DNA of 64,000 nucleotides from Microbacterium sp. H1-D42 (GCF_022637555.1 NZ_CP093342.1:1-64000); one strand, 5' to 3'. Shown: positions 7,218 to 15,956, numbered from the stretch's first letter. Made by a program: numbers and translations. Notes: a model not told the origin generated them from the letters alone.

Positions 7218-8348
7218 TCAGCCCTGCATCCGCTGCAGCGCGGCTTCGAGCCGGGCGACGCTGCCATCCACGTCGGCGAGCTTGTCGAGACCGAAGAGTC
7301 CGATCCGGAAGGTCGAGAACGAGTCGGGCTCGTCGCAGTGCAGGGGGACACCGGCGGCGATCTGCAGTCCCTGCTCACGGAAGCGTGCGCCGGTGCGCAG
7401 TGCCGGGTCGGTGGTGTGCACGACGACGACGCTCGGAGCGGCGAAGTCGGATGCGGCCACCGACGGCAGTCCGTGCTCTGCGAGCAGCGCCCGCACGCGC
7501 GCGCCGAGCTCGACCTGCGCGTCCCTGAGCGCGGCGAAGCCCCGTTCGCGCGTCTCGATCATCTGAGCCAGGTTGTGCGCGATCGAATCGGTGGGCATGG
7601 TCGCGTGGTACGTCGCCGACCCATCGCGGTAGGCGTCTGAGATCGCGAGCCAGCGGTTCAGATCGAGCGCGAAGCTGGTCGAGCTGCTGGATGCCACGGC
7701 TGCGCGGCCCGCCTCGCTGAGCATCACGTAGCCGACCCCGGGTGTGCCGCTCCAGCCCTTCTGCGGCGCACTGAGCAGCACGTCGACACCGAGTGCTCGC
7801 ATGTCGACCCACATCGCACCAGAGGCGATGCAGTCCAGCACGAGCACGCCGCCGACCGCGTGGACGGCGTCGGCAAGGGCGTGGATGTACTCGTCGGTGA
7901 GCTGGATGCCCGCTGCGGTCTCCACATGCGGGGCGAAGACCACCTCGGGTCGGCGGGCGTCGACCGCGGCGACGACGGTGTCGATGGGCGCGGGGCTCCA
8001 CGCTGCCTGCGGATCGTCGCTGTCGGGGCGCGCGAGGCACACCGTGACGTCGCTCGCGATTTCGCCCGCCTCGAGGATCTGCGACCAGCGGTAGGAGAAC
8101 AGGCCGTTGCGCACGACAAGGGCGCGCTTGCCGGTGGCGAGCTGGCGTGCCACCGACTCCATGCCATAGCTGCCGCCGCCGTTGACGAGTGCGGCGCTGT
8201 CGGCACCATATGCCTCGCAGAGAATATTCAGCGTCTGCTGCATGATGCCGACGAACTTCGCCGACATGTGGTTCAGGGATCGGTCGGTGAACACCACCGA
8301 GTACTCCAGCAGTCCGTCCGGATCGATGTCAGCGTGAGGGAGGCTCAT
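7218..8348 (-). CDS. Class V aminotransferase, alanine-glyoxylate/serine aminotransferase type
   Basis: This 376-residue PLP enzyme belongs to the class V (AGT/SGAT) group. PLP-binding features are clear: NGGGSYGMESVARQL near residue 55, VLVLDCIASGAMWVDM near 170 with the PLP-ring aspartate, and SAPQKGWSG near 192 with the Schiff-base lysine. It begins SLPHADIDPDGLLEYSVVFTDRSLNHMS, where related enzymes have a GP motif. The usual reactions are serine or alanine to glyoxylate or pyruvate transfers. The specific donor cannot be told. It is separated from the USP gene by 75 bp. Confidence 0.88.
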   Translation of the reverse strand: MSLPHADIDPDGLLEYSVVFTDRSLNHMSAKFVGIMQQTLNILCEAYGADSAALVNGGGSYGMESVARQLATGKRALVVRNGLFSYRWSQILEAGEIASDVTVCLARPDSDDPQAAWSPAPIDTVVAAVDARRPEVVFAPHVETAAGIQLTDEYIHALADAVHAVGGVLVLDCIASGAMWVDMRALGVDVLLSAPQKGWSGTPGVGYVMLSEAGRAAVASSSSTSFALDLNRWLAISDAYRDGSATYHATMPTDSIAHNLAQMIETRERGFAALRDAQVELGARVRALLAEHGLPSVAASDFAAPSVVVVHTTDPALRTGARFREQGLQIAAGVPLHCDEPDSFSTFRIGLFGLDKLADVDGSVARLEAALQRMQG

Positions 8349-8394
8349 GAGGACATGCTCTCACCTGTGGGCGAGGCGGCCAAGGTCGGGCTCG

Positions 8395-8754
8395 TCAGCC
8401 AGGCCCGGCCGGATGCCACTGATCGTAGGCGCGCGACAACTTCTGCGGCACGACCATGCGCCAGGCGTCGACGACGAATTCTCGGGCCTCGGCGGGTTCG
8501 AGGGCGGCGAGATCTGAGCGCACCCAGTTGAAGCGCAGGTCGGACTCCGACGGCATCTGGAACTTGCGCGGGTCACCGCCGACCAGCGCCGCGCGCTCCT
8601 CCCGCGGGAAGGCGAACTCCATCTCGGTCTCATCCAGCGAGAACGCCACGTAGACCAGCTGCCCGACGCGGAACTTCAACCGCCCGCGCACGCGCACCGA
8701 GTACGAGCGCTCGAGCTCATCGCCGAGCGGCAGGACGTCCTGGATCACGGCCAC
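8395..8754 (-). CDS. MmcQ/YjbR-family protein
   Basis: This 119-residue protein is similar to the MmcQ/YjbR family, a small fold with a double-wing DNA-binding-like structure and no known activity. Typical features are the KFQMPSESDLRFNWVRSDLA segment and a C-terminal helix EAREFVVDAWRMVVP followed by KLSRAYD. The start is GTG at 8754 with a GGGAGG ribosome-binding site 8 nt upstream. It stands alone between a class V aminotransferase and the tRNA terminator. Confidence 0.8.
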   Translation of the reverse strand: MAVIQDVLPLGDELERSYSVRVRGRLKFRVGQLVYVAFSLDETEMEFAFPREERAALVGGDPRKFQMPSESDLRFNWVRSDLAALEPAEAREFVVDAWRMVVPQKLSRAYDQWHPAGPG

Positions 8755-8810
8755 GGCTGATGCCTCCCGATCATGGGAAGAGACTACGCCGGGCCCGTCC
8801 CGAGAAAGAA

Positions 8811-8843
8811 GAAATGCGCCGACCCTTCGGGCCGGCGCATTTC
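8811..8843 (-). terminator. Terminator after tRNA-Ala
   Basis: A long stem (GAAATGCGCCGACCC with GGGCCGGCGCATTTC, one interruption, loop TTC) sits 7 nt beyond the tRNA-Ala 3' end. On the minus strand it is followed by a pyrimidine-rich TTCTTTCTC tract, as expected for intrinsic termination. Confidence 0.8.
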
Positions 8844-8850
8844 ATGTTTG

Positions 8851-8923
8851 TGGAGCCTAGGAGATTCGAACTCCTGACATCTGCCTTGCAAAGGCAGCGC
8901 TCTACCAACTGAGCTAAGGCCCC
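8851..8923 (-). tRNA. tRNA-Ala, anticodon TGC
   Basis: The 73-nt gene reads GGGGCCTTAGCTCAG from its 5' end. The anticodon arm is CTGCC-TTTGCAA-GGCAG, giving anticodon TGC. The T arm carries GTTCGAATC. The acceptor stem GGGGCCT pairs with AGGCTCC (one G-U), with discriminator A. CCA is not encoded. It lies downstream of tRNA-Ile on the same strand, 39 bp apart, so the pair is probably cotranscribed. Confidence 0.97.
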
Positions 8924-8962
8924 TGAGCGGCGCGGACACCGCGGGGATTTCCGCGAACGGAG

Positions 8963-9036
8963 TGGGGCTACCAGGACTTGAACCTGGGACCTCTTCATTA
9001 TCAGTGAAGCGCTCTAACCGCCTGAGCTATAGCCCC
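8963..9036 (-). tRNA. tRNA-Ile, anticodon GAT
   Basis: The 74-nt gene begins GGGGCTATAGCTCAG. The anticodon arm is CTTCA-CTGATAA-TGAAG, giving GAT. The T arm carries GGTTCAAGTCC, and the acceptor stem GGGGCTA pairs with TAGCCCC plus discriminator A. CCA is not encoded. An Ile-GAT/Ala-TGC pair near the gyrase region is common in Actinobacteria. TAAAGT on the minus strand about 15-20 nt upstream could be a -10 element. Confidence 0.97.
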
Positions 9037-9083
9037 GTCAACCTTGAAGACTTTACCCGATGCTGCGGGCAAAGAGAAATCGA

Positions 9084-9118
9084 GGGCGGGTCGTGAGACG
9101 TGCTCAGCGACCCGCCCC
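9084..9118 (-). terminator. Terminator of the DUF4097 operon
   Basis: The stem GGGCGGGTCG pairs with CGACCCGCCC, extended by an inner TGAG/CTCA. On the minus strand the hairpin is followed by the U-rich ATTTCTCTTT. It begins 7 nt beyond the DUF4097 stop. Confidence 0.85.
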
Positions 9119-9124
9119 GATCAC

Positions 9125-9913
9125 TCAACCCTCGCGCAGGTTCACCGTGCCGGCCGAGACCGTGACGTGCACGAGATTCGCGCTGTCCGGATCCTGCCGC
9201 AGGTCGCTGTTCAGACTGCCCGCCGACACGTCCTGACGCACGTCGTACGATCCTTCCGGCACCGTCAGATTGAGCTGCCCCGCCGACACGTTCGCGGTGA
9301 CCTCGCGCGGCGCGGAGCCGGTCAGCTCAGCATCCGCCCTTCCCGCCGAGATCTCGAAACTCGCCTCGTCGACACCGTCCAGCTCGACGCCTGCGCCACC
9401 GGCGTTCAAGGTGAGCTCCAGACTGTTCGCCGTGCCGGTCAGGTCCATCCGACCGGCGCTGACCTCGACATCGAGCGAGTCGAACTCGCCGTCCGCCGAG
9501 AGCGCCCCGGCGTTCAAGGTGAGATCGGCGTCGAGGCCGGCCATCGACTGCGGCAGCTGCAGGGTCACCCGGTCACCGTCCTGCAGCCAGTCCGGCGAGA
9601 ACCAGCCGATCCCGAACCAGGTGCGTTTCGGGCTGCGCACCTGCAGCTCATCGTCGTCGGTGCGCAAGGTCCAGCCGCTCGTCGATCCGTGGTCAGCGCG
9701 CAGCACTGCCTCGTCGCCGTCGTAGAACTCGATCCGCAGTTCGGCGCCGTCCACCTGGGCATCCAGGTTCTGCACACCGCTCACGTCGATCGGGCGCACT
9801 TCGCTGGTCGGGGCGATGGCCCCCACTCCGGCCACCGCTGCCGTGGCGCCGCTGCCGAGAAGCACCAGCCCACCGAATGCGGCCAGTACGACCGTCACCG
9901 TCTTTATAGCCAT
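9125..9913 (-). CDS. DUF4097-family secreted or membrane-anchored beta-repeat protein
   Basis: This 262-residue protein has an N-terminal hydrophobic segment (TVTVVLAAFGGLVLLGSGATAAVAG, about residues 5-30), probably an uncleaved anchor or signal peptide. Its C-terminal half repeats a beta-strand pattern: LDADLTLNAGALS, LDVEVSAGRMDLTG, LELTLNAGGAGVEL, FEISAGRADAEL and VTANVSAGQLNLTVP. This is the DUF4097 beta-helix-like repeat. The ATG at 9913 has GGAGG 6 nt upstream and overlaps the response-regulator stop (TGATG), so it belongs to the kinase/regulator operon. DUF4097 proteins often accompany two-component or PspC-like envelope-stress systems. That role is inferred. Confidence 0.88.
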   Translation of the reverse strand: MAIKTVTVVLAAFGGLVLLGSGATAAVAGVGAIAPTSEVRPIDVSGVQNLDAQVDGAELRIEFYDGDEAVLRADHGSTSGWTLRTDDDELQVRSPKRTWFGIGWFSPDWLQDGDRVTLQLPQSMAGLDADLTLNAGALSADGEFDSLDVEVSAGRMDLTGTANSLELTLNAGGAGVELDGVDEASFEISAGRADAELTGSAPREVTANVSAGQLNLTVPEGSYDVRQDVSAGSLNSDLRQDPDSANLVHVTVSAGTVNLREG

Positions 9914-10584
9914 CACAGGCCTCCGTGTTCGTTGCTGTACTGCGTGTTGTCGATGTGAGCGAGCGCTGCGAGCACCCGCCGGTTGCCGTCCTCGGGATCG
10001 AACCCGAGCTTCTGGAAGATCGAGGTGATGTGCTTCTCGACACTCGCCTCGCTGACGAAGAGCAGCCCCGCGATCGCACTGTTCGACTTGCCCTCGGCGA
10101 TCAGGGCGAGCACTGTGCGCTCGCGGTCGGTGAGACGCAGCATCCGCTCATCGCGATTGCGGCGCGTGAGCAGCTGCGCGACCACCTCGGGGTCGAGCTC
10201 CGTCGCGCCGGCCGCGATCCGCTCGACCGAGGCGACGAATTCGGCGACGTCGGCGACGCGATCCTTCAGCAGGTACCCGAGCGCCCCGCCCTGCGCGGCG
10301 ATCAGGTCGCTGGCGTAGCGCTCCTCGACGTACTGCGAGAGCACGAGCAGGGGAAGTGTCGGATGCTGGGCGCGCAGCGCCAGGGCTGCGCGGATGCCCT
10401 CGTCGGTGAACGTCGGGGGGAGCCGCACATCGAGGATGCACAGGTCGGGGGCCGTCTCGGTGACAGCATCCATCAGGCCATCCGTGTCGGGCAGGGCCGC
10501 GACGATCTCATGACGGGAGTCCTCGAGCAGTCGCACCAGACCCTCGCGCAGCAGCACGGAGTCCTCGCAGATCAGGATGCGCAT
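9913..10584 (-). CDS. Two-component response regulator, NarL/LuxR type
   Basis: This 223-residue regulator has a receiver domain (about 1-120) with acidic pocket CED at 7-8, phosphoacceptor Asp52 in CILDVRLPP, and Lys in LLKDRV near 106. The C-terminal LuxR helix-turn-helix is LTDRERTVLALIAEGKSNSAIAG followed by VSEASVEKHI. The start at 10584 overlaps the histidine kinase 3' end by 13 bp, so expression is coupled. Its stop overlaps the DUF4097 start. The DUF4097 gene and the operon itself are the obvious targets, by context. Confidence 0.95.
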   Translation of the reverse strand: MRILICEDSVLLREGLVRLLEDSRHEIVAALPDTDGLMDAVTETAPDLCILDVRLPPTFTDEGIRAALALRAQHPTLPLLVLSQYVEERYASDLIAAQGGALGYLLKDRVADVAEFVASVERIAAGATELDPEVVAQLLTRRNRDERMLRLTDRERTVLALIAEGKSNSAIAGLLFVSEASVEKHITSIFQKLGFDPEDGNRRVLAALAHIDNTQYSNEHGGL

Positions 10585-11933
10585 GGCACCGTCACCTCCA
10601 GGCTCGTCGGTCCGCCCACCGGGCTCTCCAGTCGGAACGTGCCGCCGGCGGCCAGCACACGGTTGGTGATGCCGTCGAGGCCGCCACCGGGCTGCACCTG
10701 CGCACCGCCCATGCCGTTGTCCTCGACGCGGGCCCACAGGCCCCCTTCACGGCTGCGCACGACGACCCGGCATTCGCTAGCTCTGGAGTGCTTGGCCGCG
10801 TTGGTCAGCGACTCGGCGATGGCGAAGTACACCGCAGCCTCCGCGTCGCGGCAGCTTGCACCTGCACCCGTCACAGACGGATCGATGCGCACGTCGAGCT
10901 GCACAGGGATGTGCGAGCGTCCGGCCAGTGCCGACAGCGCGGCGTCGAGCCCGCGATCGTCGAGAACAGAGGTGTGGATGCCACGTGCGAGCTGTCGCAG
11001 CTCGGTGATCGCGGCCTTCGTGGACGTGTGCGCTTCGCCGATCAGCTCTTTGGCCGCGGCCGGATCGGTGTCGATCTTCTGCTGCGCCAGACCCAGCGTC
11101 ATGCCCACCGACACCAGCCGGGGCTGCACGCCGTCATGCAGATCGCGCTCGATGCGGGTGCGCTCGAGTTCTGCGGCGCGGACCGCGCCGGCACGTTGCG
11201 CACTGGTGGTCTGCACCTTGGCGGTCAGCTCTGCCTCGCGGTTCGGCACGACGATCGCCCGGCTGAGCACGCGGTGCAGCAGCGCAAGGCCGACGATGCC
11301 GGCGGCAGAGGCGAGCACTCCGAGGATTCCGGCGAGCGGTGCCCATGCGACCTGGATCGCGGCGCCGAACGGGCCATCGATCGTGTCCTGCCCGTTCAGG
11401 GGCGAGAAGGCGAAGAAGACGGACCAGATCATGCCCCAGAACAGTCGGATCACCAGCGTGCCGGCGATGCAGGCGAGCACGAAGTTCGCCACTGCGCGCC
11501 ACATCGGTCCGCTGACCGACTGACGGGCGAGTCCTGACAGCCACCCGCCGAAGCCCGGCTTGGTGCGGGCGCGCCACTGCAGCGCGGGAAGCTCGAGGTC
11601 GTACAGGGCGCTCACGCGCAGCTGCTCGAACCAGGCGACGCCGAAGAGTCCGTAGACGAGGCCGACCAGGAAGAGCAGCCCGATCCCGAACACGAAGAGC
11701 AGCGCGAGGCCAGCGCCGAGCACGCCGGTCAGCAGGCCGAGCACGCCGGAGCCGATGGCGCCGAGCGCGGCCAGCTCGAGGATGGTCAGCAGGATCCGCA
11801 GCGGTGGCCTGGCAGCATCCGAAGATGCCGACCCGGTCGGCGACGCGGCGCTGGGCGCGGGCGGCGGGACCGGCGATGCCAGGGACGGGGCCGCCGGCGG
11901 AGCCGGAGGCGGGGGAGTCGGATTCGTGGTCAT
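10572..11933 (-). CDS. Two-component sensor histidine kinase, HisKA_3 type
   Basis: This 453-residue kinase starts with a long Pro/Ala/Ser-rich tail (about 1-45). A first hydrophobic pair follows near 50-95. A membrane domain at about 140-215 has no large extracellular loop, so it may sense the membrane or an associated protein. The DHp motif ERDLHDGVQPRLVSVGM carries the phosphorylated His, and the ATPase domain shows AIAESLTNAAKHSRA and VEDNGMGG. The frame is open far upstream, but that extension would overlap the divergent VIT1-like gene and lacks kinase features. MTTNPTPPPP at 11933 was chosen. It diverges from the transporter gene across 117 bp. Confidence 0.93.
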   Translation of the reverse strand: MTTNPTPPPPAPPAAPSLASPVPPPAPSAASPTGSASSDAARPPLRILLTILELAALGAIGSGVLGLLTGVLGAGLALLFVFGIGLLFLVGLVYGLFGVAWFEQLRVSALYDLELPALQWRARTKPGFGGWLSGLARQSVSGPMWRAVANFVLACIAGTLVIRLFWGMIWSVFFAFSPLNGQDTIDGPFGAAIQVAWAPLAGILGVLASAAGIVGLALLHRVLSRAIVVPNREAELTAKVQTTSAQRAGAVRAAELERTRIERDLHDGVQPRLVSVGMTLGLAQQKIDTDPAAAKELIGEAHTSTKAAITELRQLARGIHTSVLDDRGLDAALSALAGRSHIPVQLDVRIDPSVTGAGASCRDAEAAVYFAIAESLTNAAKHSRASECRVVVRSREGGLWARVEDNGMGGAQVQPGGGLDGITNRVLAAGGTFRLESPVGGPTSLEVTVPCAS

Positions 11934-12050
11934 GACAACAACGCTACGGATCTCGGCGGGTCTGCGACACGGGGACAGCCCGAGACCTGTTTTCGGGTTT
12001 TCCCTACCGTCGCAGTCCCGATCGGGTGTCGGATCGCCCATCATGGTGGC

Positions 12051-12764
12051 ATGACCGATACACACGCCGACGAACCGCACGGTGCCGGCCTCAGTCAGAA
12101 GCTGAACTGGCTGCGCGCCGGAGTGCTGGGCGCCAACGACGGGATCGTCTCGGTGGCATCCCTCGTCGTGGGTGTCGCCGGCGCCTCCACCGACAGCGCT
12201 GCGCTGCTGATCGCGGGGCTTGCCGGCCTCGTCGGCGGGGCGATCTCGATGGCGCTCGGTGAGTACGTGTCTGTAAGCAGCCAGCGCGATACCGAGCGGG
12301 CGCTGATCCACAAGGAGCGCGAAGAGCTGCGCAGCATGCCGGACGAAGAGCTCGACGAGCTCACCCAGCTGTACCGGCAGCGGGGTCTCAGTGCTGAGAC
12401 CGCCCGCACCGTGGCTGTGGAGCTCACCGAGCATGATGCCCTGGCCGCACATCTCGAGGTCGAACTCGGAATCGACCAGGACGATCTCGTGAACCCCTGG
12501 CATGCCGCGATCTCGTCGGCGATCTCATTCACCATCGGTGCGCTGCTGCCGCTGCTGGCCATCCTGCTGCCGCCACCCGAGCTGCGCGTGCCCGTCACCT
12601 TCGTGGCGGTGCTGATCGCCCTCGCCATCACCGGCGTGGTCTCGGCGAAGATCGGCGGCGCATCCCCGGTTCGGGCGTCACTGCGACTCGTGCTCGGCGG
12701 CGCGCTGGCGCTGGTGGCGACGTGGCTGATCGGCACGCTGCTCGGCACGACCGGCGTCGTCTGA
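12051..12764 (+). CDS. VIT1/CCC1-family transporter
   Basis: Members export Fe2+ or Mn2+ from the cytosol (plant VIT1, yeast CCC1). The 237-residue protein has the family signature LNWLRAGVLGANDGIVSVASLVVGVAGA at the N terminus and GGAISMALGEYVSVSSQRD at the end of helix 2. A soluble segment at about 80-150 is rich in Glu/Asp and His (MPDEELDEL, ELTEHDALAAHLEVELG) and is the likely metal-binding domain. Three more helices follow. Whether it moves iron or manganese cannot be told, and no metal-responsive operator was recognised upstream. Confidence 0.9.
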   Translation: MTDTHADEPHGAGLSQKLNWLRAGVLGANDGIVSVASLVVGVAGASTDSAALLIAGLAGLVGGAISMALGEYVSVSSQRDTERALIHKEREELRSMPDEELDELTQLYRQRGLSAETARTVAVELTEHDALAAHLEVELGIDQDDLVNPWHAAISSAISFTIGALLPLLAILLPPPELRVPVTFVAVLIALAITGVVSAKIGGASPVRASLRLVLGGALALVATWLIGTLLGTTGVV

Positions 12765-12779
12765 CTGGGGGCGTCGACG

Positions 12780-13496
12780 TCAGGTGTTGCGCGGGGAAGG
12801 GGACGCTGTGGTCGGGGAGGCGAACAGCGGCAGCAGCACCTGGTCGACGATGTCGGTTGCGGTGGCGGCGTCGACCGTGGCGGCGCGGAACAGGAATCGA
12901 TCGCGCATCAGAGCCTGGCCGACGTCGAGTCGCAGGTCGGTGACAGCATCCGCCGTCATCTCGCCCCGCGCGATTGCCCGCTCGACGACCTCTGACATCA
13001 GCTGCCGCCCCATCCCCAGCGACAACGCCGACAGCTCGCCTGCCGCGACGCGATCGGCGAGCATCTCGGACAGTAGCGCGCGCAGCGCCGAACCCAGCGG
13101 GCTCGCCAGCAGCCGCGCGGTCTGACCGAGCATCGCGATGAGATCACCGCGCAGCGAACCGGTGTCCGGCACCCCCTGGGTGTCGCGCATGAGGTGGTAC
13201 GCCGTGTCGCGCACGAGTTCGGCGCGCGAGTTCCAGCGTCGGTAGAGGGATGCCTTACCGGCACCGGCGCGGTCGGCGACGCGCTCCATGGTCAGATCGG
13301 CGTATCCGCTCTCGGTGAGCTCGGCCAGGACCGCGGCGTGGATCGCCGCGCGCAGGGCCTCACCGCGGCGACGCGTGGATGCCGGCGTGGATGCCAGTGG
13401 GGTGGATGCCAGTGGGGTGGATGCCAGTGGGGTGGATGCTGGAGCCGCCGCGCTCTGCTGCTGAGCGGTCAGCCGCTCGGTGCGCTCGTCAGGCAC
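12780..13496 (-). CDS. TetR-family transcriptional regulator with repetitive N-terminal tail
   Basis: This 238-residue regulator has a GTG start. Residues about 20-41 form a low-complexity tail of PLAST units (STPLASTPLASTPLAST), encoded by a 15-bp tandem repeat. The TetR helix-turn-helix follows: LTMERVADRAGAGKASLYRRWNSRAELV. The remaining ligand-binding domain is generic. Its start overlaps the stop of the PEP/pyruvate enzyme gene by 8 bp, so both are in one operon. The palindrome at 15957-15969 in front of that operon is the probable operator. The ligand is unknown. If the enzyme inactivates a drug, the drug would be the obvious inducer. Confidence 0.92.
   Translation of the reverse strand: MPDERTERLTAQQQSAAAPASTPLASTPLASTPLASTPASTRRRGEALRAAIHAAVLAELTESGYADLTMERVADRAGAGKASLYRRWNSRAELVRDTAYHLMRDTQGVPDTGSLRGDLIAMLGQTARLLASPLGSALRALLSEMLADRVAAGELSALSLGMGRQLMSEVVERAIARGEMTADAVTDLRLDVGQALMRDRFLFRAATVDAATATDIVDQVLLPLFASPTTASPSPRNT
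13377..13440. repeat. 15-bp tandem repeat encoding PLAST units
   Basis: GTGGATGCCAGTGGG occurs three to four times head to tail, with slightly diverged edge copies. The unit is a multiple of three, so changes in copy number would lengthen or shorten the N-terminal tail of the TetR protein without a frameshift. Confidence 0.85.
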
Positions 13497-15942
13497 GGGT
13501 CACCCGCCCCGTCGTGCCGTCGACCCGCACCCGATCACCATCGACGAGGGTGCTGGTGCCGTCTCCGGCGCCCATCACCGCCGGCAGCCCGTACTCGCGC
13601 GCGACGATCGCGGCGTGCGAGGCGATCGAACCGGTGTCGACGACCACGGCGACGGCCCGCAGGAACAACGGCGTCCAGGCCGGATTCGTGTACGGACACA
13701 CCAGCACGTCACCCTGCTGCAGCCTGTGGAAGTCCGCGGCCTCGCGGATCACGCGCACAGGCCCTTCCGCTGTGCCGCCGCCGGCCGGGGCACCACCTAC
13801 GAGGGCATCCGCCACCTTCTCGCGCCGGAAGACCTGCCGCAGATCGACCAGCGGGATGCCGGCGAGCTCAGCGCGCTTCGCGGCGCGGGCGGTCACCAGT
13901 CCCCGCAGTCGGTCGACATCGGCAGGCGCGATCCGCTCGATCTCCCGGATCGCGGTGACCTCCTCCCAGCGCAGATGGAACACGTCGAACGGCTCGTCGA
14001 GCACTCCGGCGTCCCGCAGCCGGGCACCGATCTCGAGCAGCGCGCGGCGCAGGGCCGGCAGCGAGGCGGTGAAGTAGAAGTGCGTGTCCTCCCGGAACCC
14101 GACGCCCGCCTGTGCTGCCCGCATCCAACGCGTGATCAGCCGCTGCGCCCAGTGCGGACGCAGCAGCGGATGGCGCAGAAACTTCTGCAGCGCGGCCTGC
14201 GACTTCGACGATGGATCTTCCTGTGGGGGATGCTCGACGAAGGTGGCGATCATCCCGATGATGACCGCCGGCGACTCGGCGAGCGTCGGCGGGCTGACCA
14301 GCAGGGGAGATGTCGTCTCCTTGCGTCCGAAGTCGTGCCGGAAGGCGTCGAGGGCGGCAGTGAAGTCGGCGAAGTCGCCCTTCTCGAGCTCGGCGACGAT
14401 CTCATCCGGAGTGCGCGCCTCGAAGAGGGCGCGCAGCGGGGCATCCGATCGCACTGTCTCCGCCAGCGCGACCAGCGCCCGCTCCGATGCCGCGGTGCGC
14501 GTCGGCGCGCCGCCGGTGAGGTCGCCAAGCATGCCCTTGCGCCCCAGCAGCGTCGCCACGATGGCCATCCGCGCGATCGCGGCGCCGGCACCGGGCAGGT
14601 AGTCGATGCGCAGGTCACGGCTGATGTCCATCAGATCCAGTGCCCGCACTGGTACCCGCTGCAGCTCACGCCACGACAGCCCCGCCAGATCGAGCGAATC
14701 GAGGGCATCGGCGCCCGCGAGCAGCCGAGCCAGGCGCGGATCGCGCGTCCAGCCCTCGACGTGGAACTGCGCGACCTTGCCGATCACCTTGAAGGGGGCG
14801 AGCAGGATGCCGGGGCCCGGATGCGGGTTGGGCGGCACGAACTGCACGACGACGCCGTCCTCCTCCCGCAGGTAGCCGGCGAACGCGCCGCGCAGGCCGA
14901 AGTACTCGGTGATCTGCCGCATCATGTCGGCCGGCCCCTTGGCCGTCCACGTCGTCATGTCCATCGGATAGGGACGCACAGGCAGGTACTCGCTGAAGAT
15001 CACGCTCTGCAGCCGCTGGCGCCGGTTCATCGGCACCGCCTCCGGCGGCAGCGCCGTCATGGGCCGCGCCTGCAGGATTAAGATCTCGCCGTCGGCGATG
15101 GCCCACTCCATGTCCTGAGGGCGACCGAAGTGCCGCTCGGCGGCTCTGGCGTAGCCCGCCAGTCCTCGCAGCTGCGTCGCGTTCAGAAGCGGGGAGTCGG
15201 ATGCTGGCGCCGCCACTTCTCGCACACCGCCACCCTCGATGGAGCGGATGGCGATGTCGGCGCGACCCGCGGTGAACTCGAGCTGCTCGCCGTCGGCACT
15301 GAGCAGGTAGTGGTCGGGGGTGACCATGCCGGAGACGACGGCTTCGCCGAGGCCGGCTGCCGCATCGACGACGATGCGATCGCGGGCGCCAGTGACCGGA
15401 TCCGCGCTGAACATGACACCGGCGAGGTCGGCGTCGACGAGCACCTGCACGACGACGGCGATCCGCACGGTGTGCGGATCGACGCGGCGCTCACGCCGGT
15501 AGGACACCGCGCGGTCGGTCCACAAGGATGCCCAGCAGTTGCGGATCGCGTCGATGACAGCATCCACTCCGACGATGTTCAGGTAGGTGTCCTGCTGCCC
15601 GGCGAACGCGGCCCCAGGCAGGTCTTCCGCGGTGGCGCTGGAGCGCACCGCGACCGCCACCTCGCCGCCGAGCGTGGCGTATGCCTCATGCACCTGCGCG
15701 CGCAGCGCGTCGGTGATGGGTGCCTGCTGCAGCATCCGCCGCAGTTCTTCCGGCTCGGCGTCCGCAACGCGCTCCGCCAACCCGACCGCCTCGGCGGCCT
15801 GGGCATACGCATCGGTCGTGACGACGAATCCGCCCGGCACCGGCAGCCCGGCCCTCAGCAGCTCTCCGAGGTTCGCCCCCTTGCCGCCCGCGACGTCGAG
15901 GTCCCCCCGCCCCAGCTCGTCCAACCCGACGACGTTTCCCAT
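13489..15942 (-). CDS. PEP/pyruvate phosphotransferase with rifampicin-phosphotransferase-like architecture
   Basis: This 817-residue enzyme starts with an ATP-grasp PEP/pyruvate-binding domain (about 1-325): GKGANLGELLRAGLPVPGGF, AVRSSATAEDLPGAAFAGQQ, MFSADPVTG and DMEWAIADGEILILQARP. A long middle domain (about 330-690) follows, then the swivelling phosphohistidine domain at the C terminus with His776 in GSIASHAAIVAREYG. It stops 41 residues after that His, so the C-terminal TIM barrel of true PEP synthase is absent. Domain order ATP-grasp, middle, His matches rifampicin phosphotransferase (Rph). The acceptor substrate is inferred, not shown. RBS AAGGGG lies 5 nt from the ATG. Autoregulated with the downstream TetR gene, by inference. 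Confidence 0.85.
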   Translation of the reverse strand: MGNVVGLDELGRGDLDVAGGKGANLGELLRAGLPVPGGFVVTTDAYAQAAEAVGLAERVADAEPEELRRMLQQAPITDALRAQVHEAYATLGGEVAVAVRSSATAEDLPGAAFAGQQDTYLNIVGVDAVIDAIRNCWASLWTDRAVSYRRERRVDPHTVRIAVVVQVLVDADLAGVMFSADPVTGARDRIVVDAAAGLGEAVVSGMVTPDHYLLSADGEQLEFTAGRADIAIRSIEGGGVREVAAPASDSPLLNATQLRGLAGYARAAERHFGRPQDMEWAIADGEILILQARPMTALPPEAVPMNRRQRLQSVIFSEYLPVRPYPMDMTTWTAKGPADMMRQITEYFGLRGAFAGYLREEDGVVVQFVPPNPHPGPGILLAPFKVIGKVAQFHVEGWTRDPRLARLLAGADALDSLDLAGLSWRELQRVPVRALDLMDISRDLRIDYLPGAGAAIARMAIVATLLGRKGMLGDLTGGAPTRTAASERALVALAETVRSDAPLRALFEARTPDEIVAELEKGDFADFTAALDAFRHDFGRKETTSPLLVSPPTLAESPAVIIGMIATFVEHPPQEDPSSKSQAALQKFLRHPLLRPHWAQRLITRWMRAAQAGVGFREDTHFYFTASLPALRRALLEIGARLRDAGVLDEPFDVFHLRWEEVTAIREIERIAPADVDRLRGLVTARAAKRAELAGIPLVDLRQVFRREKVADALVGGAPAGGGTAEGPVRVIREAADFHRLQQGDVLVCPYTNPAWTPLFLRAVAVVVDTGSIASHAAIVAREYGLPAVMGAGDGTSTLVDGDRVRVDGTTGRVTRA

Positions 15943-15956
15943 CTGGACCCCTTAGT

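Noticed and set aside
8851..9036. rRNA operon near the tRNA-Ile/tRNA-Ala pair
   Set aside because: No 16S or 23S sequence is adjacent; these tRNAs stand on their own between protein genes.
11934..12503. N-terminal extension of the histidine kinase to 643 residues
   Set aside because: It would overlap the well-supported VIT1-like gene and lacks kinase or sensor features.
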